Shown here piece by piece: positions 6,702 through 7,502 of a stretch of DNA of 7,502 nt. A model generated the notes under the pieces. It was not told the origin of the DNA. It did not search any database and saw nothing but the letters and a program-made list of their open reading frames with translations. The stretch comes from Paracoccaceae bacterium (GTDB lineage: Bacteria > Pseudomonadota > Alphaproteobacteria > Rhodobacterales > Rhodobacteraceae), in the NCBI GenBank assembly GCA_009922885.1, contig RFUP01000103.1:1-7502 (forward strand), in the 5' to 3' direction. Every line of letters begins with the position of its first letter. Position 1 is the stretch's first letter. Position numbers and translations under genes: made by a program.

Positions 6702-7502
6702 TCAGGCCCTGATGCCAAGCATCTTGACGCCCAGCACGTCGAGCACTTTTGCTTCGATGTGGTCTGCGTTCATTTGCGCGACGGCATACATGTCTTCGGC
6801 GCTGGCCTGATCGATGAAACTGTCCGGCAGGACCATGGAGCGGAAGCGGAGGCCTTTGTCGAAGACGCCCTCATCAGCCAGAAGCTGCGCGACGTGGCTG
6901 CCGAAACCGCCGACGGCGCCTTCTTCGATGGTGATGAGCGCTTCGTGGCTTTCTGCGAGATCAAGAATGAGGTCGCGGTCGAGTGGTTTGGCGAAGCGAG
7001 CATCGGCGACCGTGAGGGAAATGCCCCGGCCTTCGAGCGCTTCGGCGGCTTTCATCACTTCCGACAAGCGGGTGCCGAAAGACAGCACGGCGACGCCTTT
7101 GCCTTGGCGCACCATGCGGCCCTTGCCGATTTCGAGGGGAACGCCGCGTTCGGGCATTTCGACGCCGACGCCTTCGCCACGCGGGAAGCGGAAGGCGATG
7201 GGGCCATCATCATGTGCGGCAGCGGTGGCGACCATGTGGACGAGTTCGGCTTCATCTGCGGCGGCCATCACGACCATGCCGGGCAGGTTGGCGAGGAAGG
7301 CGGTGTCGAAGCTGCCTGCGTGGGTTGCACCATCGGCACCGACGAGACCTGCGCGGTCGATCGCGAAGCGGACAGGGAGGCGCTGGATTGCAACATCGTG
7401 CACGACCTGATCGTAGCCGCGCTGGAGGAAGGTGGAATACATGGCGCAGAAGGGTTTCAGGCCGCCAGCGGCCAATGCGGCGGAGAACGTCACGCCGTGC
7501 TG
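6702..7502 (-). CDS. dxs: 1-deoxy-D-xylulose-5-phosphate synthase, C-terminal part
   Basis: The last 266 codons of dxs; the 5' part lies beyond the right edge. Dxs condenses pyruvate and glyceraldehyde 3-phosphate with thiamine diphosphate, the first step of the MEP isoprenoid pathway. The visible part opens with QHGVTFSAALAAGG, the start of the transketolase-like pyrimidine-binding domain, then DRAGLVGADGATHAGSFD, a hallmark of the enzyme, and RFPRGEGVG. The C-terminal transketolase domain follows, with ADARFAKPLD and EEGAVGGFGSHV. It ends with TGA and is on the same strand as the box genes but separated from bclA by 245 bp containing its own promoter signals, so it probably is not part of the catabolic operon. 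With about 640 residues usual for Dxs, roughly 40 percent is seen and no damage is apparent. Confidence 0.96.
   Translation of the reverse strand, partial: QHGVTFSAALAAGGLKPFCAMYSTFLQRGYDQVVHDVAIQRLPVRFAIDRAGLVGADGATHAGSFDTAFLANLPGMVVMAAADEAELVHMVATAAAHDDGPIAFRFPRGEGVGVEMPERGVPLEIGKGRMVRQGKGVAVLSFGTRLSEVMKAAEALEGRGISLTVADARFAKPLDRDLILDLAESHEALITIEEGAVGGFGSHVAQLLADEGVFDKGLRFRSMVLPDSFIDQASAEDMYAVAQMNADHIEAKVLDVLGVKMLGIRA

Overview
The window looks like a chromosomal segment of an alphaproteobacterium, probably a member of the Rhodobacterales. That placement rests on the GC-rich coding style and on the resemblance of the proteins to roseobacter-type homologues as I remember them; no search was run. 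Every gene I can support lies on the minus strand, so the locus reads from right to left. It is an aerobic benzoate ("box") catabolic locus, in which benzoate is activated to benzoyl-CoA and the ring is epoxidised and hydrolytically opened as CoA thioesters.

In transcription order the layout is as follows. (1) 7502-6702 is the 3' part of dxs (isoprenoid biosynthesis), a housekeeping gene bordering the locus. (2) 6701-6457 is a regulatory gap with a weak hairpin after dxs, two TGCA-N6-TGCA type operator-like elements and a candidate promoter. (3) 6456-3730 is a tightly overlapping group: benzoate-CoA ligase, an alpha/beta hydrolase, and a small DUF309-family protein that begins with TTG inside the end of the hydrolase gene. 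(4) 3729-3559 is a second regulatory gap with three more copies of the operator-like element. (5) 3558-1 holds boxC (2,3-epoxybenzoyl-CoA dihydrolase), boxB (diiron benzoyl-CoA epoxidase), an unannotated-looking 58-residue four-cysteine protein, and the first 18 codons of boxA (the iron-sulfur/flavin reductase of the epoxidase). Both spacers flanking boxB contain stem-loops.

The core chemistry would run BclA (benzoate + CoA + ATP), BoxA/BoxB (benzoyl-CoA to 2,3-epoxide, using NADPH and O2), then BoxC (ring opening and formate release). The semialdehyde dehydrogenase (BoxD) and the expected BoxR-type regulator are not in this window. The five matching operator-like elements in front of bclA and boxC suggest that both transcription units are controlled by the same benzoyl-CoA-responsive regulator encoded elsewhere.

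The most novel-looking item is the 58-residue protein with a Cx2Cx2Cx3C motif between boxB and boxA, joined to boxA by an ATGA overlap. It could be a small iron-sulfur electron carrier or accessory factor for the BoxA/BoxB epoxidase. The DUF309 gene and the hydrolase are the other members of the locus without a clear place in the pathway.
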